A stretch of 64,000 nt of DNA from Virgibacillus sp. LDC-1 (GCF_030137545.1 NZ_JARUVL010000010.1:21834-85833); one strand, 5' to 3'. Shown: positions 10,197 through 19,702, counted from the stretch's first letter. The notes: a model not told the origin generated them from the letters alone. Program-made: numbers and translations.

Positions 10197-12440
10197 TTAT
10201 TCTATGTCACCATCACTTTGTTGCGCTTCTTTTTCTTCCGTGTTTTTTTCTAGTTTCAGCTTATTTGGTGGCTTCAATTCCACGCCAAGGTATGCATTTT
10301 CTTTTATTGGTTTCCCTTGTTGAATGCTTTGCTTCACAACATATCCATTGCCAATTGTTTCAAGCTTTAATTCGGTTAATTGCGCCAGCTGAAGTACATC
10401 TCGCATCGACCAGCCAATAACCGATGGCATGCTAGGATTTTCTGTCAACAAAAGCACACGTTTGCCCGGGAGAATATCATCACCCACTGCCACGTTAGCA
10501 CGAGTTATCGTATCTCCAGAACCTATTACAGTAACATGAATATCTTTTTCTGCTAATACCTGTTTTACTTTAGTCACAGATTCTCCTACCAGATCTGGAA
10601 CCTTAACTTTCTGCGTTTTATTGTTCTCACTTTTATCTGGCTTAATGTCCATATAATGTAGCCCGTTTTGCATCACATTTTTAAAAATAAATGATGTTGG
10701 CGTAGCTCCATGCTCATAGCCTTCTTCAAAGAATAATTTTGGTTGTTTAATCGATACATACATCATTAATTGTGGATCATCCTTTGGAGCCATTCCAAGA
10801 AAAGAATAGAGGTTATTTTCTACTCCACTCATATATCCACCTGTTTCTGGATCAGGAATTTGTGCTGTTCCTGTTTTTCCAACAACGGAATAATCATCCA
10901 ATGCGTACATTTTACCTGTACCATACTTTCCGTTTACAACAGATTCCATCAAGTTTAACATTTGCTTCGAGGTTTCTGGAGATATCGGCTCCCCTACCAC
11001 CTTAGGCTTGCTTTCTTCAATAATTGTACCGTTGTTTGCATCAACAATTTTCTTTAAAACAAATGGCTGCATCATTTTTCCGTTATTTGCAATGGCTGTT
11101 GCAGCCTTCATTTGCTGGATTGGTGTGATCGTACTTCCTTGCCCAAAAGCTGTAGTAGCTTTTTCAAGTGGCCAATTATAAAGAATCTTCCCTTTAACTT
11201 CACCCGGTAAATCAATGTTCGTTTCTTTATCGAAATCAAATGCTTTTAAATACTCTAGGTACTTCTCAGGACCAAGCTTTTCCCAAGCAAGTTTAGCAGC
11301 AGCAACGTTGGAGGAACGTTGGAACCCTTCATCATAAGATATGGTTCCCCATCCCTTTCCATAGTTATGATCTGGGATTGCCCTAATTTGCTTATTAATC
11401 TTGTACTTTCCTGATTTATATAAATCCGCTCCGTTGTAGACTCCTTCTTCGATAGCAGAAGCCCATGTAAATATTTTCATTGTAGAACCTGGCTCTATCG
11501 GGGTGGATATCGCATCATCGTACCAGTTCTTTACGTCTGCTGGGTTATTTGGATCATAGCTCGGCCGGTTGCTCATTGCGAGAATTTCACCAGTTTTAGG
11601 ATTCATAACAATCGCCGTTAGCCGTTCTGGCTCATATTTATCCTCTACCTGACTCATTACATCCTCTAGCAATGTTTGTATTTTTTGATCAATTGTTAAG
11701 TATATATCATCACCATCATGTGGTTTCTTTATTTTTTCATTGGGATCAAGCAGTTTCTTATTAAACCGATCACGCTCGAATGAAATATAGCCATCCTTTC
11801 CGGCTAATAAATCATTCATTTCTTTTTCAATCCCAGTGACACCGGTTATATTTTGTTCCACTCCTGTGTCCGTTTTCTTTTCTGATTCTTGTGCAAATCC
11901 AATGATATGTGATGCAAATTTCCCATTCGGATAATATCGGATCGCTTCCTCCGTAAAATTAATGCCAGGCAGCTTTAATGCTTCAATCTCTTCTTTCTTT
12001 TTTTGCGAAAGTTGTTTCCCCTTCGCACCGAATTCCACCTGTGTTCGACCTTTTTCAATTCCATCTTTTATTCGTTTTACGATGTACGTTTTGTCCATAT
12101 TTAATAAAGGAGCCAGCATTTCCGCAGTTTTCTCCGGATCTTCGACATGCTTAGGCTCCTTTAAATTTTTAGAATAGGCTTTATCGACGATAGCATAAAG
12201 TCGAAAAGTTGGTCGATCATAAGCCAGTAGCATTCCGCTACTATCATATATTTTTCCTCGTTCCGCTTCGATCGAATAAGAGGCTGTTCTTTTTTCCTTG
12301 GCCCAATCCTTTAATGATACGTTATCCACTTCACCAGTTACTTGAATGTACAAAAAACGACCAGTTAAAAGTAAAAACAAACCAACAAAACAAACAATAA
12401 GGATACCAGCCATCATATGCGTTGTTTTATTTTTTTTCAT
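10197..12440 (-). CDS. pbpB: Division transpeptidase PbpB (PBP 2B)
   Basis: Class B penicillin-binding protein that cross-links septal peptidoglycan together with FtsW. The 747-residue product has one N-terminal membrane helix (about 9-32), a dimerisation domain, and transpeptidase motifs STMK (319-322), SSN (376-378) and KTGT (522-525). Two PASTA repeats follow (about 612-675 and 676-735), and the tail is acidic and glutamine-rich. It is slightly longer than the B. subtilis protein (716). GAAGG lies upstream of the ATG and the gene follows ftsL by 14 bases, in the usual mraZ-rsmH-ftsL-pbpB order. Confidence 0.95.
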   Translation of the reverse strand: MKKNKTTHMMAGILIVCFVGLFLLLTGRFLYIQVTGEVDNVSLKDWAKEKRTASYSIEAERGKIYDSSGMLLAYDRPTFRLYAIVDKAYSKNLKEPKHVEDPEKTAEMLAPLLNMDKTYIVKRIKDGIEKGRTQVEFGAKGKQLSQKKKEEIEALKLPGINFTEEAIRYYPNGKFASHIIGFAQESEKKTDTGVEQNITGVTGIEKEMNDLLAGKDGYISFERDRFNKKLLDPNEKIKKPHDGDDIYLTIDQKIQTLLEDVMSQVEDKYEPERLTAIVMNPKTGEILAMSNRPSYDPNNPADVKNWYDDAISTPIEPGSTMKIFTWASAIEEGVYNGADLYKSGKYKINKQIRAIPDHNYGKGWGTISYDEGFQRSSNVAAAKLAWEKLGPEKYLEYLKAFDFDKETNIDLPGEVKGKILYNWPLEKATTAFGQGSTITPIQQMKAATAIANNGKMMQPFVLKKIVDANNGTIIEESKPKVVGEPISPETSKQMLNLMESVVNGKYGTGKMYALDDYSVVGKTGTAQIPDPETGGYMSGVENNLYSFLGMAPKDDPQLMMYVSIKQPKLFFEEGYEHGATPTSFIFKNVMQNGLHYMDIKPDKSENNKTQKVKVPDLVGESVTKVKQVLAEKDIHVTVIGSGDTITRANVAVGDDILPGKRVLLLTENPSMPSVIGWSMRDVLQLAQLTELKLETIGNGYVVKQSIQQGKPIKENAYLGVELKPPNKLKLEKNTEEKEAQQSDGDIE

Positions 12441-12454
12441 TTTCCTTCACCCGA

Positions 12455-12826
12455 TCAATTATGGAATGAAGCCGCTTGTTTTACAGTAGCATTTTGTATT
12501 TTCAAGCCATTTTCCTTTGCGATTTTAATAATTCGTTCAGGCTCACTTAACTCTTTTACTTCATATTGCAAGTGTTCATTGCTAAGCTGTTGCGTTTGAA
12601 CGGTTTTTTCTAATGATTGCAACTCTCTATTTAATGCGTCCGTTGAAGAAGAAAAAGAAACAACCAATGTTGCAGCAACAACAAGGATGATTGCTACCAC
12701 AGAATACAAAATCTTTTCACCCTTTGTAATCCATCCCGCTTTACGAATTATGACTTTTTGTTTATCCTGTTGCGGCGTCTGGACAGTATAAGATTGTTCC
12801 CAGCTTCTTGCGTGATTTGCTGCCAT
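12455..12826 (-). CDS. ftsL: Cell division protein FtsL
   Basis: Small bitopic divisome protein that pairs with DivIC and DivIB. The 123-residue product has a cytoplasmic basic N-terminus, one membrane segment (about 38-58) and an extracellular heptad-rich coiled coil (ALNRELQSLEKTVQTQQ and onward). I start it at the ATG at 12826, which overlaps the rsmH stop (TAATG) and has GAAGGGTGG upstream; the longest frame adds four residues inside rsmH. Sequence is poorly conserved in this family, so the call rests on topology and position between rsmH and pbpB. Confidence 0.9.
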   Translation of the reverse strand: MAANHARSWEQSYTVQTPQQDKQKVIIRKAGWITKGEKILYSVVAIILVVAATLVVSFSSSTDALNRELQSLEKTVQTQQLSNEHLQYEVKELSEPERIIKIAKENGLKIQNATVKQAASFHN

Positions 12827-13803
12827 TATTTTTTCCACCCTTCTTCATAAGTAAAGTCATCGTTCCACGCTTTTGTTTTTTCCACGATTCTTAGTTTTGC
12901 TGATCTTGATCTACGGTTTTCATCAAGTTCGTTATCTTCTGCCACGATTGGTTTTCTAGTCACTAATTTAAATGGTGCTTCATTTTCTTTTGGAATAACC
13001 GGTAAGTTCCGTGGCGTTTCTTTTCTTGTACTCCATTTTTTAAAAGCTTGCTTACATAGTCTGTCTTCTAATGAATGGAAGGTAATCACAACGATACGAC
13101 CATCCACAGAAACAAGTTTCGCCGCTTGATGAAGTGCATCATTAAACACTTGCAATTCATTGTTTACAGCTATGCGAATTGCTTGAAAAATTCGTTTTGC
13201 TGGATGTCCACCCTTTCTCCTTGCGGGTGCAGGAATTCCATCCTTAATGATATCTACTAATTGGTGCGTTGTATCGATGGGTTGTTTTTCACGATATGCT
13301 TCAATTTTTCTCGCAATTTGCTTTGAAAACTTTTCTTCGCCATATGTAAAGAAAATTGCTACTAAATCGTTATATTCCCAATGATTAACGACATCCCATG
13401 CAGTTAAATCTTGTTCTCTATTCATCCGCATATCAAGCGGTGCATCATGCTGATAACTGAACCCTCGATCCTCTCTGTCTAACTGAGGAGAAGAGACCCC
13501 TAAATCAAATAATATGCCATCCACATGAGTTATCTCATGCTTGGTTAATTGTTCTGTTAGTTGACTAAAGTTACTGTGTATAAATAATATTCGATCCTGA
13601 TAGAGCTTTAATCTTTCTTTCGCTGCTTTTAAAGCATCTTGATCCTGATCAAATGCAATAAGCAATCCATTCTCATTTAAGCGAGAAGCTATTTCTTCTG
13701 AATGCCCTCCACCACCAACTGTACAATCTATATATGTACCATTTGGCTTAATGGATAGCCCTTCAATGGCTTCCTTTTTTAACACGGTATAATGTTCAAA
13801 CAT
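12826..13803 (-). CDS. rsmH: 16S rRNA (cytosine(1402)-N(4))-methyltransferase RsmH
   Basis: SAM-dependent enzyme methylating N4 of C1402 in the 16S rRNA decoding centre. The 325-residue sequence begins [16 protein letters not shown] and has the SAM-binding motif [13 protein letters not shown], then [14 protein letters not shown] and the late motif [23 protein letters not shown] precedes the ATG. It is the second gene of the mraZ operon and is coupled to ftsL through a TAATG junction. Confidence 0.97.
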   Translation of the reverse strand: MFEHYTVLKKEAIEGLSIKPNGTYIDCTVGGGGHSEEIASRLNENGLLIAFDQDQDALKAAKERLKLYQDRILFIHSNFSQLTEQLTKHEITHVDGILFDLGVSSPQLDREDRGFSYQHDAPLDMRMNREQDLTAWDVVNHWEYNDLVAIFFTYGEEKFSKQIARKIEAYREKQPIDTTHQLVDIIKDGIPAPARRKGGHPAKRIFQAIRIAVNNELQVFNDALHQAAKLVSVDGRIVVITFHSLEDRLCKQAFKKWSTRKETPRNLPVIPKENEAPFKLVTRKPIVAEDNELDENRRSRSAKLRIVEKTKAWNDDFTYEEGWKK

Positions 13804-13845
13804 GGGTTCACCTTCTTTATAAATTCCACCGCTACCTTTATGTTC

Positions 13846-14277
13846 CTAAATATCAAAATCCATTAGGTTTTCGGCGATTTCCGCAAATGACTCTTCTGAT
13901 TCATTGAAATAATCCTCCCAGTTCTCTTTCGCCCAGAATTCGATCCGGTTAGATACGCCAATGACTATGCAATCCTTATCTAGAACTGCATATTTTCGAA
14001 GTGGTTGCGGGATATTTATTCTTCCCTGTTTATCAACATCACATTCTACTGCGCCTGAAAAGAAAAAACGAGTGAAGGCTCTAGCATCTTTTTTTGTTAA
14101 TGGAAGCTGCTTTAACTTGTCTTCTAGTGCCTTCCATTCTTGCATTGGATAGGCGAACAAGCATTTATCTAGTCCACGGGTCACAACAAAGCTATCTCCA
14201 AGTCCATCACGGAACTTGGAGGGAACAATTATTCTTCCCTTTGTATCAATGCTATGTTGGTATTCTCCCATAAACAT
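13846..14277 (-). CDS. mraZ: Transcriptional regulator MraZ
   Basis: AbrB/MazE-like DNA-binding protein that binds repeats in front of its own operon and controls the division and cell-wall cluster. The 143-residue product contains the two family repeats: [22 protein letters not shown] at the N-terminus and [16 protein letters not shown] in the second half, each with a DxxGR motif. Length is normal. It is the first gene of the cluster; its promoter holds three spaced GTGG repeats, a likely self-regulation site. Confidence 0.97.
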   Translation of the reverse strand: MFMGEYQHSIDTKGRIIVPSKFRDGLGDSFVVTRGLDKCLFAYPMQEWKALEDKLKQLPLTKKDARAFTRFFFSGAVECDVDKQGRINIPQPLRKYAVLDKDCIVIGVSNRIEFWAKENWEDYFNESEESFAEIAENLMDFDI

Positions 14278-14303
14278 AGAGTCCGCCCCACTTTCATATT
14301 TTC

Positions 14304-14333
14304 ATATTACCACAACACCCCACATTTCACCAC
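14304..14333 (-). promoter_or_regulatory. mraZ promoter with three MraZ-box repeats
   Basis: On the minus strand GTGG occurs at 14330-14333, 14320-14323 and 14310-14313, spaced exactly 10 bp, immediately followed by a TAATAT -10 (14304-14309) that is part of a TGGTAATAT extended -10. MraZ proteins are known to bind arrays of G-rich direct repeats at one-turn spacing. Upstream (14337-14367) is an AT-rich inverted repeat that may act as an UP element. No good -35 is seen, consistent with the extended -10. Confidence 0.8.
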
Positions 14334-14431
14334 TTTTTTTCTAAAAAAAGCATATTTTTTTAGAAAAACAAGCTTTATTGGTATTCGATATGATCAAAAG
14401 CCACTCGTCTTATCCTCTAAAAAATGATCAA

Positions 14432-14470
14432 GCAAAAAAAGCATAAACCTTGTTGAAACAAGGTTTATGC
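14432..14470 (-). terminator. Terminator of bshC
   Basis: A long near-perfect inverted repeat (14441-14470, arms GCATAAACCTTG) is followed on the minus strand by seven T residues. It separates bshC from the mraZ operon. Confidence 0.9.
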
Positions 14471-14550
14471 TAGATTCAGGTCAATTATTTAGTATGAATA
14501 AACAGAAACAAAATCATGATAATTAAAAAAGTGGAGAATGGTGGGGGAAA

Positions 14551-16173
14551 TTATAAATAAACAATATAATGGTCCTCATCCATCCTAAAAGATTGATCTA
14601 ATAATTGGCTAATAAATGATGCACCATGCTCGTTAATGAACGGCAACGGATTCCATATTCTTTCCTGAAGTCCGCCAGCAGGATGAAGTGCTTTTTGTAG
14701 CAAGTCAAATTCCTCTAGCTCTTTCGAACATTTTTCCTCGATTGCTTGCAAAATTCGTTTTTCAAAATACGCAATTTCAGAATGTAAATGGGAAAGGTTT
14801 CTTTCTCCTATTTCTCCAAGATCTGCGCGAAGATTCTTTGCGATTTCGCGAAGTGGCTTGTGTGCTTCTGTTAATGTTTGTTTTAATTGCGCTACAACAG
14901 CATGAACCTGTGGGTTATGCTGGCTTGCTAGCCAATCCGCCCTCACCTGATCTATTCCACCATTCACTGCAGATTCAATCGAAATGTTATATTTGTGTGC
15001 TATTTTTTCGATATGACGATCAATATACGTAAACGACAATCGCGGCAGCACTGGCGGCATCTTCATATCTAGTGCATGAAATGCAGGCTTCAAGACAGAC
15101 CAATATGCAATTTCTCCTGGTCCACCTATAAAAGCTAATGATGGAAACAAGAGTTCTTGCATTACTGGCCGTGTTACTACATTGTTACTTAATTGTTCAG
15201 GATAATTTTCTGCGATATGTAATATTTCTTCAGTAGTAAGCTTTACTTCGTCTTGCTTTCCAAGCCAATCTCCATTTTGATCTCGAGTCAATAAAATTCT
15301 CTCATTGTTATAATGGTAGAATAGATGTGCATCCCTTTCATTACAATCTAAAGAAACTGGATAATCCTTTTCCTTGATACGACGTATCGTCTCATAAACA
15401 CCTGAACTAATCTCTGATTGTTTCTCCAGCATCCGGACAAAATAGTCGCTTTCTAATTTACGAAGCGCTTCATTTCCTGAATCAACTAAAACGAGACCTT
15501 CTTCAGCGAAAAGCAGATGAATGATCCTAGCAAAAAAGTCGACATACGTTTCTGAAAGGAATAAACAGTTCTGTAATGACTGATAAAGATCGTTCGTATA
15601 AGCTGTCTCCTTTAACTGCGAACATATTTGATACAACCATTCTTCCACTACGGGTTTATCCAATTTAATATCAGAAACCGGATATTTGTACATCACTTTT
15701 TGAAGAAGCTTATGTTTTTGCATTTCTTTCTTTCCTGGTAAATATACATGATTAATTTCATCGAAATCATGATCTTCCCCAGCAATCCAGAACACAGGTA
15801 TAACCGGTATTCCAAGTGATTTTTCTTGTTCCTTTGCATGGTACAGGATAGAAATTATTTTATTAATCGTATACATTGGCCCCGTTAATATTCCAGCTTG
15901 TTGTCCACCGATTATAACGACACTATTTTCATCCTTTAAACGATGGATGTTCGTAATTGTTTTATTTGAAGCATCCCATGCTTTATTCATTGATAGTAAG
16001 CATTCAGATAGTTGTTCACGTTTAAATTGACGGTTGTTTAAATCACGGACCCTATTATTTAAATCTGTTAGTGAAAATGCATAATCAAAATAAGACATAA
16101 TTGCATCATCATTGTTTCTGTAATCTCGAATTAGTTTGTTCTGACCATTCAATTGAATAGGGTCTATATGCAT
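14551..16173 (-). CDS. bshC: Bacillithiol synthase BshC (putative cysteine-adding enzyme)
   Basis: BshC is credited with the last step of bacillithiol synthesis, adding cysteine to glucosaminyl-malate to give the main low-molecular-weight thiol of Firmicutes. The 540-residue product matches the family (B. subtilis YllA, 539) through its N-terminal nucleotidyltransferase-like Rossmann core (VVIIGGQQAGILTGPMYTINK; PVFWIAGEDHDFDEINH) and the C-terminal coiled-coil part (about 390-500). AAAGGAG lies 9 bases before the ATG. It sits just upstream of mraZ with its own terminator, the same neighbourhood as in B. subtilis. The other bsh genes are not in the window. Confidence 0.95.
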   Translation of the reverse strand: MHIDPIQLNGQNKLIRDYRNNDDAIMSYFDYAFSLTDLNNRVRDLNNRQFKREQLSECLLSMNKAWDASNKTITNIHRLKDENSVVIIGGQQAGILTGPMYTINKIISILYHAKEQEKSLGIPVIPVFWIAGEDHDFDEINHVYLPGKKEMQKHKLLQKVMYKYPVSDIKLDKPVVEEWLYQICSQLKETAYTNDLYQSLQNCLFLSETYVDFFARIIHLLFAEEGLVLVDSGNEALRKLESDYFVRMLEKQSEISSGVYETIRRIKEKDYPVSLDCNERDAHLFYHYNNERILLTRDQNGDWLGKQDEVKLTTEEILHIAENYPEQLSNNVVTRPVMQELLFPSLAFIGGPGEIAYWSVLKPAFHALDMKMPPVLPRLSFTYIDRHIEKIAHKYNISIESAVNGGIDQVRADWLASQHNPQVHAVVAQLKQTLTEAHKPLREIAKNLRADLGEIGERNLSHLHSEIAYFEKRILQAIEEKCSKELEEFDLLQKALHPAGGLQERIWNPLPFINEHGASFISQLLDQSFRMDEDHYIVYL

Positions 16174-16391
16174 AAATAACTTACTCCTTTTATTTTAATA
16201 AAGTAAAACTTTAATAAATCATTCCTCGACGTCCCCTCAATTTGGGGCTGTCAGTTTTATGTAGGATAAATACTTCCATTATGTATTTTACATAAGTTTA
16301 CCTTTCTTTTCATGTATTCTGTTTAGGGGTTTAATCGACCCAATGGAAGGTATACTTTTATCGTATCCGCCAAAGAGGCTTCCTGAATTCG

Positions 16392-16772
16392 TTAAACAAA
16401 GATCTTCCCTAAAATTCCATAGCATATTAATACGAAATATAAAAATGAGAAAAGCAAAAAGCAGCTTCGCCAAAGCACTTTAAATGCTGCTTGATAATTT
16501 ATTTCTATTTTTGTTTTCCATTGAACGATAATGATAACCGTAAATAATATTAATAGTACAAGTAGAAAAATACCAATAAAAAATTGATCAAACAAATTAT
16601 TCAAAATAATAAATACTGCAATTATGTATAATAATGTCGTCCAATTCACTGCCTTAAAAAATGCATTGCGTGAATAATTCGATTTAAGACGGAGCAATCG
16701 ATAAATTAAAAAAGTTGTAATTGGTGGTACGGTTACGAAAATCGCAATGAAATATGCCATCATATCGATCAT
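16392..16772 (-). CDS. DUF3397 family membrane protein
   Basis: A 126-residue integral membrane protein with four predicted membrane segments (about 5-24, 43-62, 65-85 and 105-124) and a short basic loop (RLLRLKSNYSR). It resembles the DUF3397 family of Bacillales, whose function is unknown. Its ATG overlaps the panE stop (ATGA), with AGGGGG upstream, so it is co-translated with panE. The 218-base stretch down to bshC holds only small hairpins and a possible bshC promoter. Confidence 0.75.
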   Translation of the reverse strand: MIDMMAYFIAIFVTVPPITTFLIYRLLRLKSNYSRNAFFKAVNWTTLLYIIAVFIILNNLFDQFFIGIFLLVLLILFTVIIIVQWKTKIEINYQAAFKVLWRSCFLLFSFLYFVLICYGILGKIFV

Positions 16773-17656
16773 TTATTTTGTTTCCCCCTGTTCCATTCCA
16801 TCGCAAGCACGGCATCATGAATAAAAGCTATATTCGGAATTGCCTTTTCTGCTCTTTCCATTATATATCCTGTGATGGAAGAAATCTCTGTACGTCTCCC
16901 CGCAATTATATCTATAAGCATGGAGGAATAATTATTTTTTGTCTTTTCTGCGATTTGTTGCACCCGATGCCAATGCGTTGAAAAATCAACGCCTAAAACC
17001 ATAGCTGCCTCATAACAAATTTCCTTGGCAATCGCATGAAGGTAAGGATTCTCATTCAGCTGGCCATTCGTAACGTGAAACAAAGCAGTTAAAGGATTAA
17101 TTACTACATTTATAATTAATTTCTCTACTAGCATCTGTTCCCATCGGTTTTCAACTATAATTGGAAAATCTGACTGTTCAAGCTGCCTTTTGACATTCGC
17201 TAATTTTTCTATATCGATTCCTTTATATGTCGCTAACCGAATACATCCATGGCCTGTGTGCTGGTACGTATAATCATTGTGTTTGAGAGCTCCATGCTCT
17301 ACAATCCCAACAATTGTAGGATATTCAAGCGATTCTAACAATTTCACATGCCCCATCCCGTTTTGCAAAAAAATAAGAGGCGTTGAACGATTTACATGCT
17401 GTCGGATACTTAACAAAACGTTAGGCAAATGGTATTGCTTCACACATAAAAACAAATAATCTACTTCCTCTAATTCTTCGAGTAGCTTTACAGTAATATA
17501 CTGCGATTGCGTAGAATTAGCTTTTTTTAATCCAAAGCGCATCAGGTCGTTCTTTTGCTCTAATCTTCGTACATACAATGTAACCTCATGCAGATTGTTT
17601 AGAAATCCTGTAATTAACAAACCGATCGAGCCACCGCCGATTACTCCTATTTTCAT
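16769..17656 (-). CDS. panE: 2-dehydropantoate 2-reductase (ketopantoate reductase)
   Basis: Reduces 2-dehydropantoate to pantoate with NADPH in the pantothenate/CoA pathway. The product begins MKIGVIGGGSIGLLITGFL with the GxGxxG Rossmann motif; FLCVKQYHLPNVL carries the catalytic-region lysine (VK), and VEKLIINVVINPLTALF matches the C-terminal ApbA/PanE_C domain. The start at 17656 has GGAGAGG upstream; the longer frame adds six residues. That gives 295 residues, within the family range. Position next to ylbP, rsfA and bshC matches B. subtilis ylbQ. The coaD gene in this window belongs to the same pathway. Confidence 0.88.
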   Translation of the reverse strand: MKIGVIGGGSIGLLITGFLNNLHEVTLYVRRLEQKNDLMRFGLKKANSTQSQYITVKLLEELEEVDYLFLCVKQYHLPNVLLSIRQHVNRSTPLIFLQNGMGHVKLLESLEYPTIVGIVEHGALKHNDYTYQHTGHGCIRLATYKGIDIEKLANVKRQLEQSDFPIIVENRWEQMLVEKLIINVVINPLTALFHVTNGQLNENPYLHAIAKEICYEAAMVLGVDFSTHWHRVQQIAEKTKNNYSSMLIDIIAGRRTEISSITGYIMERAEKAIPNIAFIHDAVLAMEWNRGKQNK

Positions 17657-17810
17657 GGTTATACGCCTCTCCATTGTAATATTCAGTCAGGGAAAAAGGA
17701 AATGTTTCACCACACTTGCTACCCTGTCATTTCTTTCTATATTTTTTTATACTATAATAATATAAAAGGGGTAAAAACAAAAACAATTTTCAACGAAGGG
17801 GGAAGTTGCA

Positions 17811-18290
17811 TTGGACACGATCAAGGTGGAGCGTCTCTTAATCAACTACAAAACATTAGAGGAGTTTAAACGATTTAAGGAATACGGACATCAGGAATTG
17901 TCCATGCTAGAGGATCTAGAATCGAATATTGTTGAGAACAACAGTGAATCGCCTTTTTATGGAATTTATTATGGAGATACGTTAATTGCACGAATGAGCT
18001 TATATAAAGTAGATAAGAAATATGATGCTTATTTTGAACCAGCACATGATTATTTAGAACTGTGGAAGCTAGAGGTAATCCCACACTACCGTAATAAAGG
18101 GTATGGAAAGGTATTGGTTGATTTTGCAAAAAGCTTTGAACTTCCAATTAAGACGAATCCAAGGGTTAACTCACATGGCTTTTGGGAAAAGATGGGATTT
18201 CAGAAAGCGCATTATGATATGCAGCGTGATTTAGGAGAAAACCCATTAATTTGGTTACCACAAGGGGTTAGCGAAAAAGGAGTCGAATAA
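17811..18290 (+). CDS. ylbP: GNAT family N-acetyltransferase YlbP
   Basis: A 159-residue acetyltransferase-fold protein. The acetyl-CoA binding motif A appears as LEVIPHYRNKGYGKVLVDFA (consensus V..xxRxxGxG), and the C-terminal FWEKMGFQKAHYD is the usual motif B end. The start is TTG at 17811, with AAGGGGG 9 bases upstream. It is the YlbP ortholog by length and position, divergent from panE. The substrate is unknown. A strong hairpin follows the stop. Confidence 0.88.
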   Translation: MDTIKVERLLINYKTLEEFKRFKEYGHQELSMLEDLESNIVENNSESPFYGIYYGDTLIARMSLYKVDKKYDAYFEPAHDYLELWKLEVIPHYRNKGYGKVLVDFAKSFELPIKTNPRVNSHGFWEKMGFQKAHYDMQRDLGENPLIWLPQGVSEKGVE

Positions 18291-18293
18291 CGT

Positions 18294-18325
18294 AATAAAA
18301 GAGGCCAACGCCTCTTTTATTTCAT
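18294..18325. terminator. Bidirectional terminator between ylbP and the rsfA-family gene
   Basis: A perfect 12-bp stem, AATAAAAGAGGC (18294-18305) with its complement (18310-18321), loop CAAC. A/T tracts on both sides suit both converging genes. Confidence 0.9.
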
Positions 18326-18363
18326 TTCGGCAACCAAGTATAGTATGATTTCAGCGTGTAAGG

Positions 18364-18837
18364 CTATTTAAGTGCTTTATCGTTTACCCAGCTCCATAAT
18401 TTCCCCATTTCTTGCCATGCATTCTCATATCGAAGGAGTTGTTCTTTTAACCTTCTATTTTCTTCCTCTAACAGCTCCGCCTGCTTTTGTTTTTTCTTGT
18501 TGGAGCTAAACTCCATTGCAAATCCTGATCGCATTTTCTCCAACAATAATATCGCGGAATCTATCGTATCTTTTTCTACATCATCTTTCACAGCTTCTGC
18601 ACTATATGTCCCCCCGCGCTTCCGCTCTTCTTTTGCACGCTGTATCGCATCTTCATATTGCTTTCGAATGGTTGCATTCCAACGAAAGCCACAGGCAGCC
18701 GCCGTTCGAGATAGCCTTTCTGCTACTTCTTTAAAAGCTTCAAGTTGTGTCTTCCCATCACGAATATAGCGAAGTACTGTTTCAGCAAGTATCATATCTT
18801 CCTCTTCTGTCCATGCATCCTGCCGTGTCACATTCAT
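18364..18837 (-). CDS. RsfA-family sporulation transcription factor (YlbO-like)
   Basis: A 157-residue protein with an N-terminal Myb/SANT-like helix-turn-helix ([19 protein letters not shown] to [13 protein letters not shown]) and a C-terminal leucine-zipper-like coiled coil ([17 protein letters not shown]). This is the layout of RsfA and YlbO, prespore and mother-cell regulators in B. subtilis. Position between ylbP and rpmF indicates the YlbO ortholog, although it is shorter than YlbO (193). AAGGAGTGATGGT precedes the ATG. A SigE-like -10 (CATACATT) lies upstream. Its targets here cannot be read from the sequence. Confidence 0.88.
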   Translation of the reverse strand: MNVTRQDAWTEEEDMILAETVLRYIRDGKTQLEAFKEVAERLSRTAAACGFRWNATIRKQYEDAIQRAKEERKRGGTYSAEAVKDDVEKDTIDSAILLLEKMRSGFAMEFSSNKKKQKQAELLEEENRRLKEQLLRYENAWQEMGKLWSWVNDKALK

Positions 18838-18864
18838 ACCATCACTCCTTACATGTTTGCTTAC

Positions 18865-18893
18865 AATGTATGCAAAAAATAGGAATGATAGAA
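18865..18893 (-). promoter_or_regulatory. Candidate SigE promoter of the rsfA-family gene
   Basis: On the minus strand CATACATT (18865-18872) matches the SigE -10 consensus well; a TTCTATC-like -35 lies 14 bases upstream and is weak. The B. subtilis ylbO gene is SigE-dependent, which fits. Confidence 0.4.
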
Positions 18894-18934
18894 TAACTGT
18901 TTCATAAAACGATATAAAAAGTCACTATCAAGTA

Positions 18935-19702
18935 CTATTTACGATGCATAAACCGGTGGACTGCTTGCTTATGCTCTGGACTATCCCATAACGTTGCACA
19001 GCTTCGAACCTCTGCATTCATTTCAGCGTTTAATGCTAGAGCGGATAGTTTTTTCTTATACTGCGCTTTCAATAGTTTCATTTGATCAACTGATTTTAAA
19101 ATATAGGGTTGAAGGAAAACATTAGGATCAGACCATTGAGATTTATCAACTACTTGTTGTATCCATCCCTTTTCCATTAAATAGGATGTTGAATAGATAG
19201 CTCCTTCTAATAACCATTGAAATGCGAATGTATGATGCACCTTTTCATAGAGCAAGACCCCCCCACCCCATCCAGGAACAATGCCTAATGTACTTTGTAC
19301 AAATCCAAATGTAGTAGATTCTTTTGCGATTCGAATATCACATGCAGTGGCTATTTCGCAACCACCTCCAAGCGCATTGCCATTCAACAAGCAGATAACT
19401 GGAACTGGAAAAGCTACAATTTTATATAATACCTCTTTCATTGGATACAAGATCGAAAATGCTTCATCAGGAGATAAATCCCCGTGTAAATCATATAAAT
19501 CTCCACCAGAACAAAACATCTTATCTCCGAATCCCGTCAAAACTAAAAACTTTAACGGTTTTTGCTTCGCTTTTTCTAAACAATCGTTCAAGTCCTGTGT
19601 CATCTTTTTCGAAATAGCATTATGTTTTTCTGGTCTATGTAATGTGATAACTCCATAGCCTGCCGCTTCGAACGCTAATGTTACATTGCCTGCCACCTTC
19701 AT
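18935..19702 (-). CDS. Enoyl-CoA hydratase/isomerase-fold protein, possibly ECHDC1-like decarboxylase
   Basis: A crotonase-fold protein of 255 residues. The oxyanion-hole segment MFCSGGDLYDL and the ALGGGCEIATACDIRIA motif are present, so acyl-CoA binding is expected. In classical hydratases the second catalytic glutamate lies in FGxPE; here the region reads FGFVQSTLGIVPGWGGG, with Gln in its place. The FV..xLGxVPGWGG pattern recalls ethylmalonyl/methylmalonyl-CoA decarboxylases (ECHDC1) from memory of that family. I start at 19702 with AAAGGAA upstream; the earlier ATG has its site too close. It lies between the rsfA-family gene and rpmF, where B. subtilis has no such gene. A hydratase role is doubtful. 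Confidence 0.8.
   Translation of the reverse strand: MKVAGNVTLAFEAAGYGVITLHRPEKHNAISKKMTQDLNDCLEKAKQKPLKFLVLTGFGDKMFCSGGDLYDLHGDLSPDEAFSILYPMKEVLYKIVAFPVPVICLLNGNALGGGCEIATACDIRIAKESTTFGFVQSTLGIVPGWGGGVLLYEKVHHTFAFQWLLEGAIYSTSYLMEKGWIQQVVDKSQWSDPNVFLQPYILKSVDQMKLLKAQYKKKLSALALNAEMNAEVRSCATLWDSPEHKQAVHRFMHRK

Noticed and set aside
16288..16473. A 61-residue minus-strand frame downstream of the DUF3397 gene
   Set aside because: It overlaps the DUF3397 3' end in another frame and has no ribosome site or family resemblance.
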